A DNA stretch of 64,000 nt, taken from an uncultured Dokdonia sp. GTDB taxonomy: Bacteria; Bacteroidota; Bacteroidia; Flavobacteriales; Flavobacteriaceae. A program made the position numbers and the translations under genes. The DNA lies in assembly GCF_947492815.1 (NCBI RefSeq), contig NZ_CANLOB010000012.1, positions 1 to 64,000 of the forward strand, given 5' to 3'. This document shows, piece by piece, positions 63,017-64,000 of this stretch; positions within the stretch are counted from its first letter, which is position 1, and each line of letters opens with the position of its first letter. The notes below the pieces were generated by a model. That model did no database searches, was not told where the DNA came from, and saw nothing but the letters and a program-made list of their open reading frames with translations.

Positions 63017-64000
63017 ATGACTTTACAAAAATCTTTACGACTAGCGTTTATGGCAATCATATGTGCTAGTTTTTTTATTGCTTGTACAGAAGGAAATGAT
63101 AGCACTGGTGGAGACGCCGAAGATAGCACATCACTTTCTGTAGATTATGAAAAATACGAACTTGAAAATGGACTTGATGTTATCTTACATAAAGATAAAA
63201 GTGATCCTATTGTTTCCCTAGCTATTCAATATGGTGTAGGATCTAATCGTGAAAAAACAGGACGTACAGGGTTTGCACACCTTTTTGAGCATATGTTATT
63301 CCAAGAATCGGAGAATGTACCACAAGATCAATTCTTTAAAAAGATACAAGATGCTGGAGGAACATTAAATGGAGGAACTTGGAAAGATGGTACCATCTAT
63401 TATGAAATAGTACCAAACAATGCGATGGAAATGGTTATGTGGTTAGAAAGTGACCGTATGGGATACCTTATTAATACAGTAACTGAATCTGCTTTTTACA
63501 ACCAACAAGAAGTTGTTCAAAATGAAAAACGTCAGCGTGTAGATAATAATCCTTACGGACATACAAACTGGGTACTAGACAAAAACATCTATCCAGAAGG
63601 ACACCCTTATAACTGGCAAGTAATTGGGGAATTAGTAGATCTTCAAAATGCTACTATTGATGATGTAAAAGAATTTTATGCAAAATACTACGGTCCTAAT
63701 AATGCGACACTAGTACTTGCTGGAGACTTTGAGACTGCAGAAGCAAAAGCAATGATCGAAAAGTATTTTGGAGAAATCAAAAGAGGACAAGAAGTTCCTA
63801 AATTGAAGCCACAACGTGTTACACTTGCTGAAACAAAGAAATTGTACCATGAGGATAATTTCGCGCAAGCGCCACAATTACATATGGTTTGGCCTACACT
63901 TGAGCAGTATACTGATGATGCATACGCATTAGACTTCTTAGCAGAGATTCTTTCTGATGGAAAAGAAGCACCTATCTATGAAGTACTTGTTAAAGAAAAA
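63017..64000 (+). CDS. M16 family metallopeptidase lipoprotein, 5' part
   Basis: A 984-bp frame open to the window end (328 codons, incomplete). It has a lipoprotein signal (FFIAC, Cys23), an acidic linker, then an M16 (pitrilysin/insulinase-like) domain: LENGLDVILHKD, GRTGFAHLFEHMLFQES with the inverted zinc motif HLFEH (88-92; His88, His92, Glu91), and a downstream Glu in FYNQQEVVQNEKRQRVDN as third ligand. Bacterial M16 proteins of this kind are usually two-domain or followed by a partner M16 gene, so the missing part probably holds the second, inactive domain. A decayed palindrome-like AATTTCGCGCAAGCG occurs at about 63858. Confidence 0.92.
   Translation, partial: MTLQKSLRLAFMAIICASFFIACTEGNDSTGGDAEDSTSLSVDYEKYELENGLDVILHKDKSDPIVSLAIQYGVGSNREKTGRTGFAHLFEHMLFQESENVPQDQFFKKIQDAGGTLNGGTWKDGTIYYEIVPNNAMEMVMWLESDRMGYLINTVTESAFYNQQEVVQNEKRQRVDNNPYGHTNWVLDKNIYPEGHPYNWQVIGELVDLQNATIDDVKEFYAKYYGPNNATLVLAGDFETAEAKAMIEKYFGEIKRGQEVPKLKPQRVTLAETKKLYHEDNFAQAPQLHMVWPTLEQYTDDAYALDFLAEILSDGKEAPIYEVLVKEK

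Overview
The window looks like a chromosomal segment of a low-GC flavobacterium (Bacteroidota, Flavobacteriaceae; possibly a marine Dokdonia-like genus, which is only a guess). The main reasons are four proteins with a C-terminal type IX secretion (T9SS type A) sorting domain, many SPI or lipoprotein secreted proteins, promoter boxes of the Bacteroidota form TAnnTTTG, little Shine-Dalgarno signal, and flavobacterial versions of housekeeping genes (lysA, mnmA, pyrG, yidC, ychF). No rRNA, tRNA, CRISPR array, integrase or transposase gene was seen.

Layout. 1-1.1 kb: non-coding repeats around a small SnoaL-like gene. 1.1-9.7 kb: S10 carboxypeptidase, pirin, HEIGH-type metalloprotease lipoprotein, Lon-N-domain protein, lysA, a class-A beta-lactamase-fold hydrolase and a PhnA-like protein. 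9.7-22.4 kb: mostly secreted proteins (two T9SS cargo proteins, a second HEIGH protease, an M43 protease, an M36 fungalysin with PA domain), a kinase-aminotransferase fusion, and two exported RidA-family proteins next to an Lrp-type regulator. 22.4-27.5 kb: a GMC dehydrogenase cassette (small subunit, FAD subunit with a 3Fe-4S-like CX5CX3C motif, VioB-like ferritin-fold protein) lying between two copies of a MITE-like repeat, followed by an ABM-domain monooxygenase.

27.6-39.9 kb is the most striking region. It is one compact minus-strand operon of nine genes, with a tenth small membrane gene just downstream. It encodes a vWA-like lipoprotein, a 3-TM protein, a tubulin/FtsZ-like GTPase, an 1128-residue Hsp70/actin-fold ATPase, a single-pass coiled-coil protein, an ExbB/MotA-like stator protein, two MotB/OmpA-like proteins and a transglutaminase-like lipoprotein. 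It resembles, and extends, the FtsZ-like/vWA/OmpA membrane-remodelling system predicted from comparative genomics. I propose an envelope-spanning, ion-driven machine with a tubulin-like and an actin-like ATPase on the cytoplasmic side. A promoter with an inverted-repeat operator candidate lies upstream, and a terminator insulates it from the next operon.

39.9-64 kb returns to ordinary genes: an mnmA-S8 protease-nitronate monooxygenase-VOC operon, a DUF3179 protein, a MORN-repeat protein, two tandem fasciclin lipoproteins, a CPBP protease, pyrG-yidC, DUF805, ychF with a fossil copy of its own tail beside it, a GH113-like membrane hydrolase, an orphan RiPP-precursor-like peptide with six cysteines, two alpha/beta hydrolases, two lipoproteins with six-cysteine tails, and the 5' part of an M16 protease.

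One theme cuts across the window. The perfect palindrome GCTTTCGCGAAAGC occurs 12 times, eight times between genes and four times inside genes. Every in-gene copy is in the same reading frame and encodes Ala-Phe-Ala-Lys-Ala. Decayed copies are also present, and none lies in the 12 kb tubulin-like operon.
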